Source: DAONFI01 sp035403485
GTDB taxonomy: Bacteria > Planctomycetota > Phycisphaerae > SM23-33
Reading direction: 5' to 3'
Length of the DNA stretch: 24,963 nucleotides
Assembly: GCA_964536835.1 (NCBI GenBank)
Contig: CAZIAZ010000044.1
Span: forward strand, 1 to 24,963
Positions 8,205 through 16,444 of this stretch are shown piece by piece; within the stretch, counting starts at the first letter, position 1, and the number at the start of each line of letters is the position of its first letter. The notes beneath the pieces were generated by a model. It searched no databases and was not told where the DNA came from. It saw only the letters and a list, made by a program, of their open reading frames with translations. The position numbers were made by a program, and so were the translations under genes.

Positions 8205-8443
8205 GGCATGAAAAGAATGCCAGTGGAATATTCCCGACATGATTCCGAACACTGTCGCTGGCGGTGGCGGTATTGTACTGCCGGATACGGCAATTGGGCG
8301 GTATCCTTGGTTCTTTGCAAAAGCCAAGCCATTACTATAGGGATCGAATAATATGTCAATCCAATTAGGCGCAAGCTGGAATGAATTTTCGGTGTATGTT
8401 GCGGAGATATAAGAACAAATTGAATCTGATAGGAGAAGCAAAG
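8205..8443 (+). other. No gene seen between the esterase fragment and the hydrolase
   Basis: No frame with credible start and composition. The only useful signal is AGGAG just before the ATG at 8444. Confidence 0.4.
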
Positions 8444-10114
8444 ATGAATGGAAAAATAAACAAAACTTATATTATATCAGTATTTACAATAATTTTTTTA
8501 AGTCATATCAACATTGCAAACGGGCAAAACCCGAATGAGGAAGTTTGGGCAGAAGCGAAAAAACACGCATTCATTTATGCTGACTGTGCGGAAAATGTGT
8601 CGTGGATACTTAATGGTTGGGTAAAATATAAGTGTGATTCTATATCTCATTTGTTTTCCGAATGCTACAGTACGAAGTGGAATTATCATAATGCGGCGGC
8701 AGACAATTATTCCTCTTTGGTTTTTCACGCATATTTTATAAAACCGGAGTGGAACAAGCCAGACGGTGTTCTTTATAAAACTCTAGACAGCTCAATAATA
8801 CTTTGTGGGAATGAAGATGGTAAATTGCCTTATGTTTACGATGTAAAAACACAAACTAGAACAAAAAGAGCCTCGCCGGAAGAAATTGCGGAATGGCTGA
8901 GAGACGGACTGATAAGAATTTGTGAAATAATGGGAACGGATAATATCTGGTATAGAGAACTGATAAAACTTTCTGACACCATAATCAAAATGGGTGAAGA
9001 TCAGGGGGGGATAATCAATCTGATAAAAAATTCCAAAGAGCCGGCCGAAGCGGCAGGGAATCTTATGCAAACTTTTGCCAGATTAACAGTGTTCTCAGGA
9101 GAAATTAAGTATCTGGAACAAGCTGAAAAAATTGCTGATTACTATTTACTTGGAGATGTGATAAAAAATGTTGGCAATGTGGATTTCGCAGATCATACCT
9201 GTGAGCTTGTTCCTGGACTTGCGGAAGTCTTTATTGTCGAGAAAAAATTAAATCGCTCAAAATTCGCTCAATATCATCAGCCGATGAGGGTTCTTCTTGA
9301 CCGTATCCTTGAGGTTGGGATTAACCCGGAAACCGGGATTTGGTTTCGTAAAGCGGATCTTTTAAAAAATGCATCAGGTATCGGGACTTGTCCTGATACC
9401 TGGGGGTATGTGCTTTTTGCTTTCGAAAATTATGACCGGGCTACAGGCGAGAATAGATACAAGAAAGATATTCTTTCCTTTATGGACTGGTTTTTGAAAA
9501 ACCGGGGCAATTTTGATGAATTGCAGGACATTTGGCCGACATTCAAAACCGGCCGGTTTTCTGCTGATGACTGGAGTGATTCTTATGAAAGCATGATAAT
9601 TCTATCTAATAGCTATTATGATTATAAATCTGAAGAGGTGTTTGATTGGCTTGACTGGGCAACGATTAAAAGCGGACAACATCGACAGAAAATGACGCAA
9701 AAGTTCGGGCCCGGAAATGGTGGCCATTTTGATGGCAGTACAGGCAGGACTCTGTGTCTGCATATGATGCGTTGTTCTCAAGGAGTGAGACCTCTTCCAT
9801 ATATAAGAGGTCTCGGCTGCGGGGCAGTTAAAAAGGATAAAACTTTATACATTTATTTGGAATCACAAGATTCTCCCTGGGAAGGGGCCCTTGTTTTTGA
9901 TTCTCCAAGAGAGATTCATAACAAAACCAGAGTTGACTGGGCAAGAATTAATTCTGCTCCTTCATGGTTCACCATTTATCCCGAATTATCTTATAAGGTT
10001 TCTATTGATAACAACCCCCCTATTACCGTCAAAGGAGATAAACTAATTGAGGGGTTGCCCGTTAAAATTAAATCTGATGACCATATGAAATTAGTTGTTG
10101 AAGTTAAAAACTGA
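8444..10114 (+). CDS. Secreted alpha/alpha-barrel (six-hairpin-like) glycan-active protein
   Basis: Protein of 556 aa. ATG at 8444 is chosen for AGGAG nine bases upstream and because it opens a signal peptide (TYIISVFTIIFLSHINIANG, residues about 8-27). The body has repeated helical segments and aromatic-acidic clusters (CPDTWGYVLFAFENYDRATGE; ADDWSDSYESMIIL) like six-hairpin glycosidases and related hydrolases or lyases. The C-terminus looks like a beta-sandwich (SYKVSIDNNPPITVKGDKL). I cannot name the family, catalytic residues or substrate. Codon use is much richer in A/T than in the chromosomal genes from 10487 on, which points to transfer. The gene is intact, unlike most of the island. 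Confidence 0.55.
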   Translation: MNGKINKTYIISVFTIIFLSHINIANGQNPNEEVWAEAKKHAFIYADCAENVSWILNGWVKYKCDSISHLFSECYSTKWNYHNAAADNYSSLVFHAYFIKPEWNKPDGVLYKTLDSSIILCGNEDGKLPYVYDVKTQTRTKRASPEEIAEWLRDGLIRICEIMGTDNIWYRELIKLSDTIIKMGEDQGGIINLIKNSKEPAEAAGNLMQTFARLTVFSGEIKYLEQAEKIADYYLLGDVIKNVGNVDFADHTCELVPGLAEVFIVEKKLNRSKFAQYHQPMRVLLDRILEVGINPETGIWFRKADLLKNASGIGTCPDTWGYVLFAFENYDRATGENRYKKDILSFMDWFLKNRGNFDELQDIWPTFKTGRFSADDWSDSYESMIILSNSYYDYKSEEVFDWLDWATIKSGQHRQKMTQKFGPGNGGHFDGSTGRTLCLHMMRCSQGVRPLPYIRGLGCGAVKKDKTLYIYLESQDSPWEGALVFDSPREIHNKTRVDWARINSAPSWFTIYPELSYKVSIDNNPPITVKGDKLIEGLPVKIKSDDHMKLVVEVKN

Positions 10115-10194
10115 ATTTTTGTAACCGTTCACGAAAAAGTGGGGGGAATTTTTCTTAGAAAATATTTTAAGTTACCAACACCAGGTTTAATTCC

Positions 10195-10247
10195 ACCAGC
10201 TTTAAGCTGGTAAACTTTCAGTGTATAAATGCTCTCGGTAGGAGAGC
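10195..10247 (+). promoter_or_regulatory. IS200/IS605 left-end hairpin and hairpin over the ribosome-binding site
   Basis: A palindrome with stem ACCAGC/GCTGGT at 10195-10211 looks like the left-end hairpin recognised by Y1 transposases. A second hairpin, GCTCTC (10231-10236)/GAGAGC (10242-10247), encloses the AGGAG of tnpA. Occlusion of the tnpA ribosome-binding site by a hairpin is known for IS200. Confidence 0.55.
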
Positions 10248-10251
10248 GAAG

Positions 10252-10485
10252 ATGGGCAAAATTGACAAATATAAACGAAGCTGGCACGCGATATATGATA
10301 TTCAGTACCATATTATATGGTGTACCAAGTATAGGTATCCGATATTGACGGGTGATATTGGCAAGCATGCCCGCGATTTGTTGCGTCAGATAGCGATGGC
10401 TCGCGAAGTGACGATAATCCGCGGCGCGGTAACACCAGACCATATTCACATGCTGGTGGCTGGTGATCCGTCATTGGCCCCGAGT
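10252..10485 (+). pseudogene. tnpA: IS200/IS605-type Y1 transposase TnpA, N-terminal fragment
   Basis: HUH single-strand transposase. The start reads YKRSWHAIYDIQYHIIWCTKYRYP, and the metal-binding HUH motif is in TPDHIHMLVAG (residues about 61-71). After LAPS (residue 78) the family sequence stops. The C-terminal helix carrying the catalytic Tyr is missing and the frame closes in unrelated DNA, so it is inactive. The break lies within a few bases of the stop codon of the lipoprotein gene (10487), which marks the right edge of the island debris. Confidence 0.85.
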
Positions 10486-10486
10486 A

Positions 10487-11029
10487 TTACTTCAAGTCCT
10501 GTGCGATATCGTTAAGGATTCTGGTTTCGACGTCTCGCATTTCCTTTTCGTATTGCCAGGTTTCGTTCTGTTTGGGAGTGGTAGCTGCGCCTTCATTTAT
10601 GGGACTCGTATCGCCCGGTGCGCCGCTATAGTTGTAGCGTTCCTGGCTATAGCCCATGGTTTCGATGATTTCCGTTCCCTGCCGTTGTTGCATTACGTAC
10701 ACCTGCACGGGCACTTCACCCGATTCAACCTGCACGACAGCAGTTGCAATCTGTCTTGCCGGCGAGCCGCCCAACAGGCGGTCGCGGGTAGCCGGAACGT
10801 CTTTGGGGTAGCAGCATATTACGCCGGTGTTTGGATTTTCCGACTTTATGCGATAATACTGGTTTAGCACGGAGCGTGTTGCGGCATAAACCTGTTCCCT
10901 GCTTTTGCCGCCGAAGTAACGGGTTGTGCCCTGACGCGGTGCGAGGCCTTCATTTATCTGATCCGCATGTTGGCAGCCTGCGGCGGCAAACATGCCCGCC
11001 AGTATGCCCAGCATTGTCAAACGCTTCAT
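10487..11029 (-). CDS. Predicted lipoprotein of unknown function
   Basis: Protein of 180 aa starting with a lipoprotein signal (MKRLTMLGILAGMFAAAGC, lipid-modified Cys at 19). AAAGGGAG lies upstream of the ATG. The mature part, including REQVYAATRSVLNQYYRIKSENPNTG and a basic/polar C-terminus, resembles small outer-membrane-associated proteins. No catalytic motif is seen and I do not recognise the family. It lies 34 bases downstream of guaB on the same strand, so cotranscription is likely, though a functional link is not evident. Confidence 0.8.
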   Translation of the reverse strand: MKRLTMLGILAGMFAAAGCQHADQINEGLAPRQGTTRYFGGKSREQVYAATRSVLNQYYRIKSENPNTGVICCYPKDVPATRDRLLGGSPARQIATAVVQVESGEVPVQVYVMQQRQGTEIIETMGYSQERYNYSGAPGDTSPINEGAATTPKQNETWQYEKEMRDVETRILNDIAQDLK

Positions 11030-11063
11030 TTCTTGGTCTCCCTTTCAAATAAGGTCAAAAAGG

Positions 11064-12524
11064 TCAAAAGTTGGACTCTATGGAATAATTCGGTGATTCT
11101 TTTGTTATCGTGATATCGTGCGGATGGTTTTCCGCCAGCGTCGCAGCCGATATTTTAAGAAAGCGTGCGTTCTTTCGCAAGTCTTCGATAGTCCGTGTGC
11201 CGCAGTGATCCATGCCGCTGCGTATGCCGCCGACGAGTTGATAAACGTAATCCGCCAGTTTGCCGCGATAGGGCACTCTGCCCGACACACCTTCCGGTAC
11301 AAGACGGGTGGAATCATGGACGTCTTCCTGATTGTAGCGGTCTGCACTGCCGGCGAGCATGGCGTCTATCGAACCCATGCCGCGATATGCCTTGTAACGT
11401 CGGCCTCTGAATAGTACCAGGTCGCCGGGCGATTCTTCCATGCCGGCGAACAGGCTGCCCATCATGGCACATGACGCGCCGGCGGCGAGAGCCTTTGTGA
11501 TATCGCCGCTGTGACGTATGCCGCCGTCGGCTATCACAGGCACGTCGAACGCATCTGCGACGCGGGCAGCCTCAGAAACGGCTGTTATCTGCGGCACGCC
11601 TACGCCGGTTACCACCCGCGTAGTGCATATTGCGCCAGGGCCTATGCCGATGCGTAAGCCGTCGGCGCCGGCTTCTATGAGGTCACGTGCTGCGGCTGCG
11701 GTAGCGATATTGCCGGCGATTACCTCTATGTCCCACTTAGCCTTGATTTCCCGAACCGTCTGCATCACGATTTCCTTGTGGCCGTGGGATGTATCGACGC
11801 AAATAATATCGACGTCTTTTTCTATCAGTGCCGCTATACGTTCGTAATCCATGACGCCGACGGCTGCGCCTACTCGGAGACGGCCGCGCTCGTCGCGGCA
11901 GCTCTGCGGGTGATTGCGGGTTTTTTCAATGTCAGCCATCGTTATCATGCCCTTGAGCTTGCCGTTCTCAACGAGCAGAAGTTTTTCCACCTTCGCTCTG
12001 GAGAGTATCTTTTCCGCTTCGTCCAGCGTGGTGTTCGGCGGTGCGGTAACGAGGTTGGTCTTCGTCATCACCTTTGAAATTTCAGTATCTTCCGTCAAAA
12101 ACTTCATATCCCGCTGGGTGAGTATGCCCACCAGTGTGCCGTCTTTTTCGACTATAGGAAAACCTGAAACCTTGTTTTTATTCATCGCTTCGCGGACGAC
12201 GGATGTGGATTCATGCGGCGGCAGAGTTATCGGGTCGGTCAATATCCCGTTTTCAGAACGTTTGACTTTTTCAACCTCCAGCGCCTGCATTTCTATGCTG
12301 AGGTTGCGGTGAATTATTCCAAGTCCGCCTTCCTGGGCCAACGCAATAGCCAGTGCGGACTCCGTTACCGTATCCATCGGGGCGGATACCAGCGGTATGT
12401 TTATGCGAATATTTCGCGTTACCCTGGTGGATGTGTCAATCTCCGAGGGATGAACGCTCGAACGCGCCGGAATCAGCAGCACGTCGTCAAACGTTATCCC
12501 GTCGCCGATTATCTTGTCTTTCAT
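11064..12524 (-). CDS. guaB: Inosine-5'-monophosphate dehydrogenase
   Basis: Oxidises IMP to XMP with NAD+, the committed step of GMP synthesis in the cytoplasm. The 486-aa length is standard. The start (GDGITFDDVLLIPARSSV) is typical. Two CBS domains occupy roughly residues 90-205 and include GFPIVEKDGTLVGILTQRD. The TIM barrel carries VDTSHGH, the catalytic-Cys loop GIGPGAICTTR near residue 300, and IADGGIRHSGDI and MGSLFAG of the phosphate site. GGAG precedes the ATG. About 200 bases without a gene lie upstream; they hold a hairpin with a six-base stem (CCAGCC/GGCTGG, 12589-12610) of unknown meaning. Confidence 0.97.
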   Translation of the reverse strand: MKDKIIGDGITFDDVLLIPARSSVHPSEIDTSTRVTRNIRINIPLVSAPMDTVTESALAIALAQEGGLGIIHRNLSIEMQALEVEKVKRSENGILTDPITLPPHESTSVVREAMNKNKVSGFPIVEKDGTLVGILTQRDMKFLTEDTEISKVMTKTNLVTAPPNTTLDEAEKILSRAKVEKLLLVENGKLKGMITMADIEKTRNHPQSCRDERGRLRVGAAVGVMDYERIAALIEKDVDIICVDTSHGHKEIVMQTVREIKAKWDIEVIAGNIATAAAARDLIEAGADGLRIGIGPGAICTTRVVTGVGVPQITAVSEAARVADAFDVPVIADGGIRHSGDITKALAAGASCAMMGSLFAGMEESPGDLVLFRGRRYKAYRGMGSIDAMLAGSADRYNQEDVHDSTRLVPEGVSGRVPYRGKLADYVYQLVGGIRSGMDHCGTRTIEDLRKNARFLKISAATLAENHPHDITITKESPNYSIESNF

Positions 12525-12725
12525 GTTTACTCCGCATTTTTTATGTGGATATACTTCAACCGTGATTGGCAGCTAATTTTACATATTTCCAGCCTGCAAT
12601 GTAAGGCTGGAGTTGACAAGACGTAAAATAAATTTTAATTTTTCCGATGTGGCGGATTCGTATCATCAGTTTCGATAAAGAGTTATTCTGCATATATTAT
12701 TGAAAAGCATGAAAAGGGGGTCTTT

Positions 12726-13241
12726 TTATGCGAAAGCCGCCACACCTATGACGAAATATATAATCACTCCGCATATGAACTTGTAAACAGTGCCCATGAA
12801 TCTTCCCTTGGCGGCAGCCCAGCCGCTGCCCGTTGCGCTGCGGATGTCCTTGCCGGCTATATGCTTTTCGCAGAGCATTGCTCCTAAAAACGCACCGCCG
12901 CATGCGCCTATAAGCGTGCCGAGAACGGGAACAGGTATCAGAAAAGTGCCAGCCGTCAAGCCTATGACCGCACCGATTAGTGAACCCCAGCTTCCGGATT
13001 TGCTGCCGCCGGCTTTTTTGACGTGTACTGCGGAAGTTGCAAATTCAAGCACCTCGCCCAATGCCGCCAGAAGCACTATCAAAACCAGCACGGGTATGCC
13101 GAAAAAGTGCTCATCCCACCGCCACCATGCAACGAGGCAGGCGATGGTTACCATCATCCAGTTGCCTGGAAACGTCATCGCCGTTATCGCCAGGCATATG
13201 ACATTCACTATCAGCAGTCCGCAGGCAATTAAAATGTCCAT
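12726..13241 (-). CDS. DUF456-family integral membrane protein
   Basis: Protein of 171 aa. It has two N-terminal hydrophobic segments (residues about 2-20 and 25-40), a third around 48-65, and then glycine-rich hydrophobic hairpins (SWGSLIGAVIGLTAGTFLIPVPVLGTLIGACGGAFLGAML). This gene length and the GxxxG-rich pattern fit the DUF456 family, whose function is unknown. GAGG five bases before the ATG supports the start. It is transcribed away from fmdB, and the space between them contains the fold-back element at 13289-13453. Confidence 0.8.
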   Translation of the reverse strand: MDILIACGLLIVNVICLAITAMTFPGNWMMVTIACLVAWWRWDEHFFGIPVLVLIVLLAALGEVLEFATSAVHVKKAGGSKSGSWGSLIGAVIGLTAGTFLIPVPVLGTLIGACGGAFLGAMLCEKHIAGKDIRSATGSGWAAAKGRFMGTVYKFICGVIIYFVIGVAAFA

Positions 13242-13288
13242 TTTTACCTCGAATCAGCTCAGGGCTGTAAGTCGGAGAATTATTGTTG

Positions 13289-13453
13289 TAGAACCTATCC
13301 CAAAAACCTTGGCTGCCTGCAATCGGCTCTTTTGCAGTCTGGCGGCGTCAGAAAAACGGCAAAATATCCTTAAATATGTTGCCATTTTTCTTCCTTGCCA
13401 GCCAGCAAAATTGCTCGATTTCGGCGACGCCCATGTTTTTGGGATAGGTTCTA
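13289..13453. mobile_element. Fold-back MITE-like element (161 bp plus TA)
   Basis: A perfect 19-base inverted repeat, TAGAACCTATCCCAAAAAC, bounds the element (13289-13307 and 13435-13453). The outer TA can be read as a duplicated target. The interior is also a diverged inverted repeat; for example AGAAAAACGGCAAAATAT pairs imperfectly with the complement of the stretch around 13376-13394. The whole element can therefore fold into a hairpin of about 75 pairs. No protein of credible length is encoded. It looks like a non-autonomous element mobilised by a TA-targeting transposase. Confidence 0.8.
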
Positions 13454-13473
13454 ATATCACGAAGATAATATTG

Positions 13474-13479
13474 TATAAT
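13474..13479 (+). promoter_or_regulatory. Possible -10 box of fmdB beside the fold-back element
   Basis: TATAAT at 13474-13479 lies 31 bases before the fmdB ATG. The -35 position falls at the right edge of the fold-back element (near 13449-13456) and has no good TTGACA match. The element may have replaced or displaced the original upstream promoter half. Confidence 0.35.
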
Positions 13480-13509
13480 CCGAGTCGTCGTACGCAAGGA
13501 GAATGACTG

Positions 13510-13743
13510 ATGCCGATTTATGAATATACGTGTGAAAATTGCGGAAAAGACTTTGAAAAGCTGGTTTCATCTTCTGCGGCCAAGCCTCTGTGTCCCGAAT
13601 GCGGCAGTAAAAAAGTTCAACGTCGTTTTTCTACATTTGCCGCTCACGGCGGCGGTGCGGCTGGAAAATGTCCGTCTGCGTCGTCGTGTCCCATGAGTGA
13701 ACAGCCGGGATGTTGTGGTTGCGGCTGCCATGGCGGCCATTAG
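13510..13743 (+). CDS. FmdB-family putative regulatory zinc-ribbon protein
   Basis: Protein of 77 aa. The N-terminal zinc ribbon is exact for the family: MPIYEYTCENCGKDFEKL with C8/C11 and PLCPECGSKKVQRRFS with C28/C31. The C-terminus is an unusual Cys/Gly/His-rich tail (SEQPGCCGCGCHGGH) that could bind another metal. AAGGAG lies before the ATG. FmdB-like proteins are small and widespread, and their regulatory role is mostly presumed from the name. The stop codon overlaps a 17-base sequence identical to the inverted-repeat unit at the window's right end. Confidence 0.9.
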   Translation: MPIYEYTCENCGKDFEKLVSSSAAKPLCPECGSKKVQRRFSTFAAHGGGAAGKCPSASSCPMSEQPGCCGCGCHGGH

Positions 13744-13758
13744 AGGGCGTTCTCAATT
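13742..13758 (-). repeat. Solitary IS5-terminus-like repeat at the end of fmdB
   Basis: AGAGGGCGTTCTCAATT is the exact reverse complement of 24866-24882 and differs by one base from the end of the IS5 remnant at 2747-2763. No transposase adjoins it. The lone copy overlaps the fmdB stop codon and lies in the short gap before the convergent membrane-protein gene. Confidence 0.55.
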
Positions 13759-13794
13759 TTTACTCAAAAAAGTGACAGATTTCCGCCGTCTGCC

Positions 13795-16257
13795 TCAGCG
13801 TCTGCTTATGCCGCCGCCTTCCAGTTCATCCAGCACTGCCATTATATTATCCCGTTGTAAAAACAGATGTCGGCGGTGGTTTGCTTTCAATGCGCCGCTC
13901 AAGCGGTAGTTCGGCTTGACGACAACCGACCTGACGCAGTTGTAATCGCCCAGGCTGGCGGCGAAATTATCGGCAATATGCGGACTGTCGGACAGGCAGA
14001 CGATGCGCGGCTGGTTTTTATGGATGAGAATGTCTGAACGGAACAGGCTGACCGCCTGGCGGAAGTCCCAGTTTTCATTGCGGGATGAACCGACGGCCGG
14101 AATGTCAGGGAAAATATTGCGCAATGTGGGCAGTTCACTGCAATATTTTTTCCATGGCCCTGGGTGGATGAATATTACCTTGTATTGTTTACGCAGGGCA
14201 TTTATGGCCGTAACGAACCTGTCTTTATTTTTAGCGGCCCATTTCAAAACGGAATCGGTATCCATCAGAATCAGTTTGTCGTCGGGCTTGAGTACCTGGA
14301 ACATTACGTTGCGTTTCAGATAACCGCATGGACTGAACGGGTCGCCCAACAACGCAAGCCTGTACGTGCCCTCCGGTGGGCAGCCGACAAAAAAACTCAT
14401 GTAAGCCATTTTGCGCGAAGACAATGTAAAGCATGTGAACATTTTCATGTTTTCGTCGTTTTTGTAGTATCCGAAAAATTCTGACGAACCTGAGTACAGC
14501 GGCTGATTGCATACGGCGGGAAACAGGAAGTCTTTTCCGAATTTGCCGTGGTCGTCGGCTATTACGTAGTCGGTCGCGATGATGTCGATATTGCCGTAAG
14601 CCGCCCTCGGCAGCGCGTCGAACAGCAAGCCGCCCCAGAAATAAAACGCAATGCCGATAAGAACCGCCTGGCCGGCAATTCCTGACATGCGGACGTATTT
14701 TTTCCAGCTTCCGACGACCGATACTATTCCGTCGTCGCGGCATATCAGGCCGGTTCTGCCGGCAAATATGAAAATCAGCATCGGCGCTGCAACGGCAACA
14801 CCTTTCAGATGCGCTTCCCAGTCTTTCATGTCCTCGCTGCGAAAAGAAAAATATTTTTGGAATACTTCGCAGGCTCCGCCGGCGAGGGCGGCGATTATGA
14901 CGGCTGGAATGGCCCACCACCATCGTCGGCGTGCGAACCACCAGGCCATCATTATGCAGAAGGCTGTGCCGGCGATTTTATGCAGCGAAAGGTCATTATA
15001 GCCAAAAGCGAAGGCGGCTTTCTGAAATATGGTGGCTTCGTTGGCGATAGCCAGCCAGAATAATCCCAACGCCATCGGCAGGGCGAATCGCCACGCCCTG
15101 TGCCATCTGACCCGTACGTCGGAAAATGTAAAAAGCAGCCCCCACGACATCATCATTATCGGCAGAGGCATGACGCTGAAAAATGTTTTTCCGGACATCC
15201 ATGCGGCGGTGGCCAGCCAGCAGGCCGTCAGCCACAGTACGGCTTTCCAGAAATTTCCATCGCTTCGGCTGACATTTTTGACAATTACGGCCATGCTCAC
15301 GGCGACCAGGCCGGCGAACATGCCGCCGACCCCGACAAAACCGACAAGATTGAAAAGAACCGTAATGCCGTCATCGATTCCCCAAAAATATCTGGCGCCT
15401 TTTTCGCCATGTCCCCAGAACGTAAAAACGCCGTCTCCGCACATGTAAAAGCCGAGGCAGCCGGCTATGATAATCAGCCACCATAATATGCCAAGCGTCA
15501 TGTAAAATTTGACGGAAGCTGCGAGCCGTTTGCGACATATAAAGGCAATGCCGGCCACTGTCGCCGTTATGACGAAAAACAGACAAAATGATTTTGCCGT
15601 ACACATCGACAGAAGGCATAAAAATCCCGCCGTAGCGATAATCAACTGTCCCCATATCGCAATCTGATGCCGCCGGTTTATTCCGCTTACGCCCACGACG
15701 ACGCTGGAGCCGGCGGAAAAGGCATTCGCCGCCGCCATCATCACCCCGGTACAGCCGGTTAACCACATTGCCGTTTGCGGCGTCTCAGGCGAAAAAAGAC
15801 TATCCAGCGACAGCGAAAGAACAATGATAAAAACTGCCGATATCTCGCGCAGCCATCTGGCAATCTGGCCTTTCGACATAAATTCCTGAAACAGCAAGCA
15901 ACCGAGCGAAAGCGTCAGCAACTGCAATATTACCGAGATGTTTAAAAAGCCACGTATGCCGCTGGACGTCTCTATCTTGGGACAATACTGCCCGAAAAAC
16001 TGGATGACGCTCAGATACACCGCCATGCTCAGCCAGACCCAATGAATCGGATTGCCGGCAACCGCGTTGGTACGTTCATGCAGCCCGCGAAACATCCAGA
16101 TGAGCATTGCGATAATGACTCCGACGGCTACGATTCCCCAGGCCCGATATCCAGGATGCCAGAATATCATCCCGACCGGCAAAAGGGCAACCATCATGGC
16201 CATCCCTGACCATGTAGTGAGCATCCTGACGATATCGCGTGGCAGTGCCTTGCGCAT
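13795..16257 (-). CDS. Large polytopic membrane protein with soluble C-terminal domain, unknown
   Basis: Protein of 820 aa from ATG at 16257 (MRKALPRDIVRML, with AAGGA 13 bases upstream). ATG at 16305 without a ribosome-binding site is the alternative. A longer open frame back to 16653 is not coding, since it crosses a small-RNA gene. Residues 1-560 hold about 15 hydrophobic segments. Residues about 565-820 form a soluble domain containing DIIATDYVIADDHGKFG, YRLALLGDPFSPCGYLKR and VIFIHPGPWKKY. The layout recalls membrane enzymes or oligosaccharide-processing proteins with periplasmic domains, but I see no known motif and assign no function. Confidence 0.7.
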   Translation of the reverse strand: MRKALPRDIVRMLTTWSGMAMMVALLPVGMIFWHPGYRAWGIVAVGVIIAMLIWMFRGLHERTNAVAGNPIHWVWLSMAVYLSVIQFFGQYCPKIETSSGIRGFLNISVILQLLTLSLGCLLFQEFMSKGQIARWLREISAVFIIVLSLSLDSLFSPETPQTAMWLTGCTGVMMAAANAFSAGSSVVVGVSGINRRHQIAIWGQLIIATAGFLCLLSMCTAKSFCLFFVITATVAGIAFICRKRLAASVKFYMTLGILWWLIIIAGCLGFYMCGDGVFTFWGHGEKGARYFWGIDDGITVLFNLVGFVGVGGMFAGLVAVSMAVIVKNVSRSDGNFWKAVLWLTACWLATAAWMSGKTFFSVMPLPIMMMSWGLLFTFSDVRVRWHRAWRFALPMALGLFWLAIANEATIFQKAAFAFGYNDLSLHKIAGTAFCIMMAWWFARRRWWWAIPAVIIAALAGGACEVFQKYFSFRSEDMKDWEAHLKGVAVAAPMLIFIFAGRTGLICRDDGIVSVVGSWKKYVRMSGIAGQAVLIGIAFYFWGGLLFDALPRAAYGNIDIIATDYVIADDHGKFGKDFLFPAVCNQPLYSGSSEFFGYYKNDENMKMFTCFTLSSRKMAYMSFFVGCPPEGTYRLALLGDPFSPCGYLKRNVMFQVLKPDDKLILMDTDSVLKWAAKNKDRFVTAINALRKQYKVIFIHPGPWKKYCSELPTLRNIFPDIPAVGSSRNENWDFRQAVSLFRSDILIHKNQPRIVCLSDSPHIADNFAASLGDYNCVRSVVVKPNYRLSGALKANHRRHLFLQRDNIMAVLDELEGGGISRR

Positions 16258-16444
16258 GTTTGCTGAAATATCCTTGTTATCCTGTTGAAAGAAATAGTAC
16301 CGCATGAAAGATATACACATAAATCCGACAAAGTCAATTTTGATTGTACCACAATAAAAAGCCTTAAAAGTATTCTCAACAAAAAATTGGCCGACTATTT
16401 TGGATATGGCCTGATGTTTTGCGGCGTTTTGTTTTGGGTGTGGA

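Noticed and set aside
10463..10867. 134-aa plus-strand frame across the lipoprotein gene
   Set aside because: Antisense shadow of the lipoprotein gene. Its beginning is the island joint and it has no ribosome-binding site.
12525..12725. Riboswitch or attenuator upstream of guaB
   Set aside because: Only one short six-pair hairpin is present, with no U-run and no known purine-aptamer pattern.
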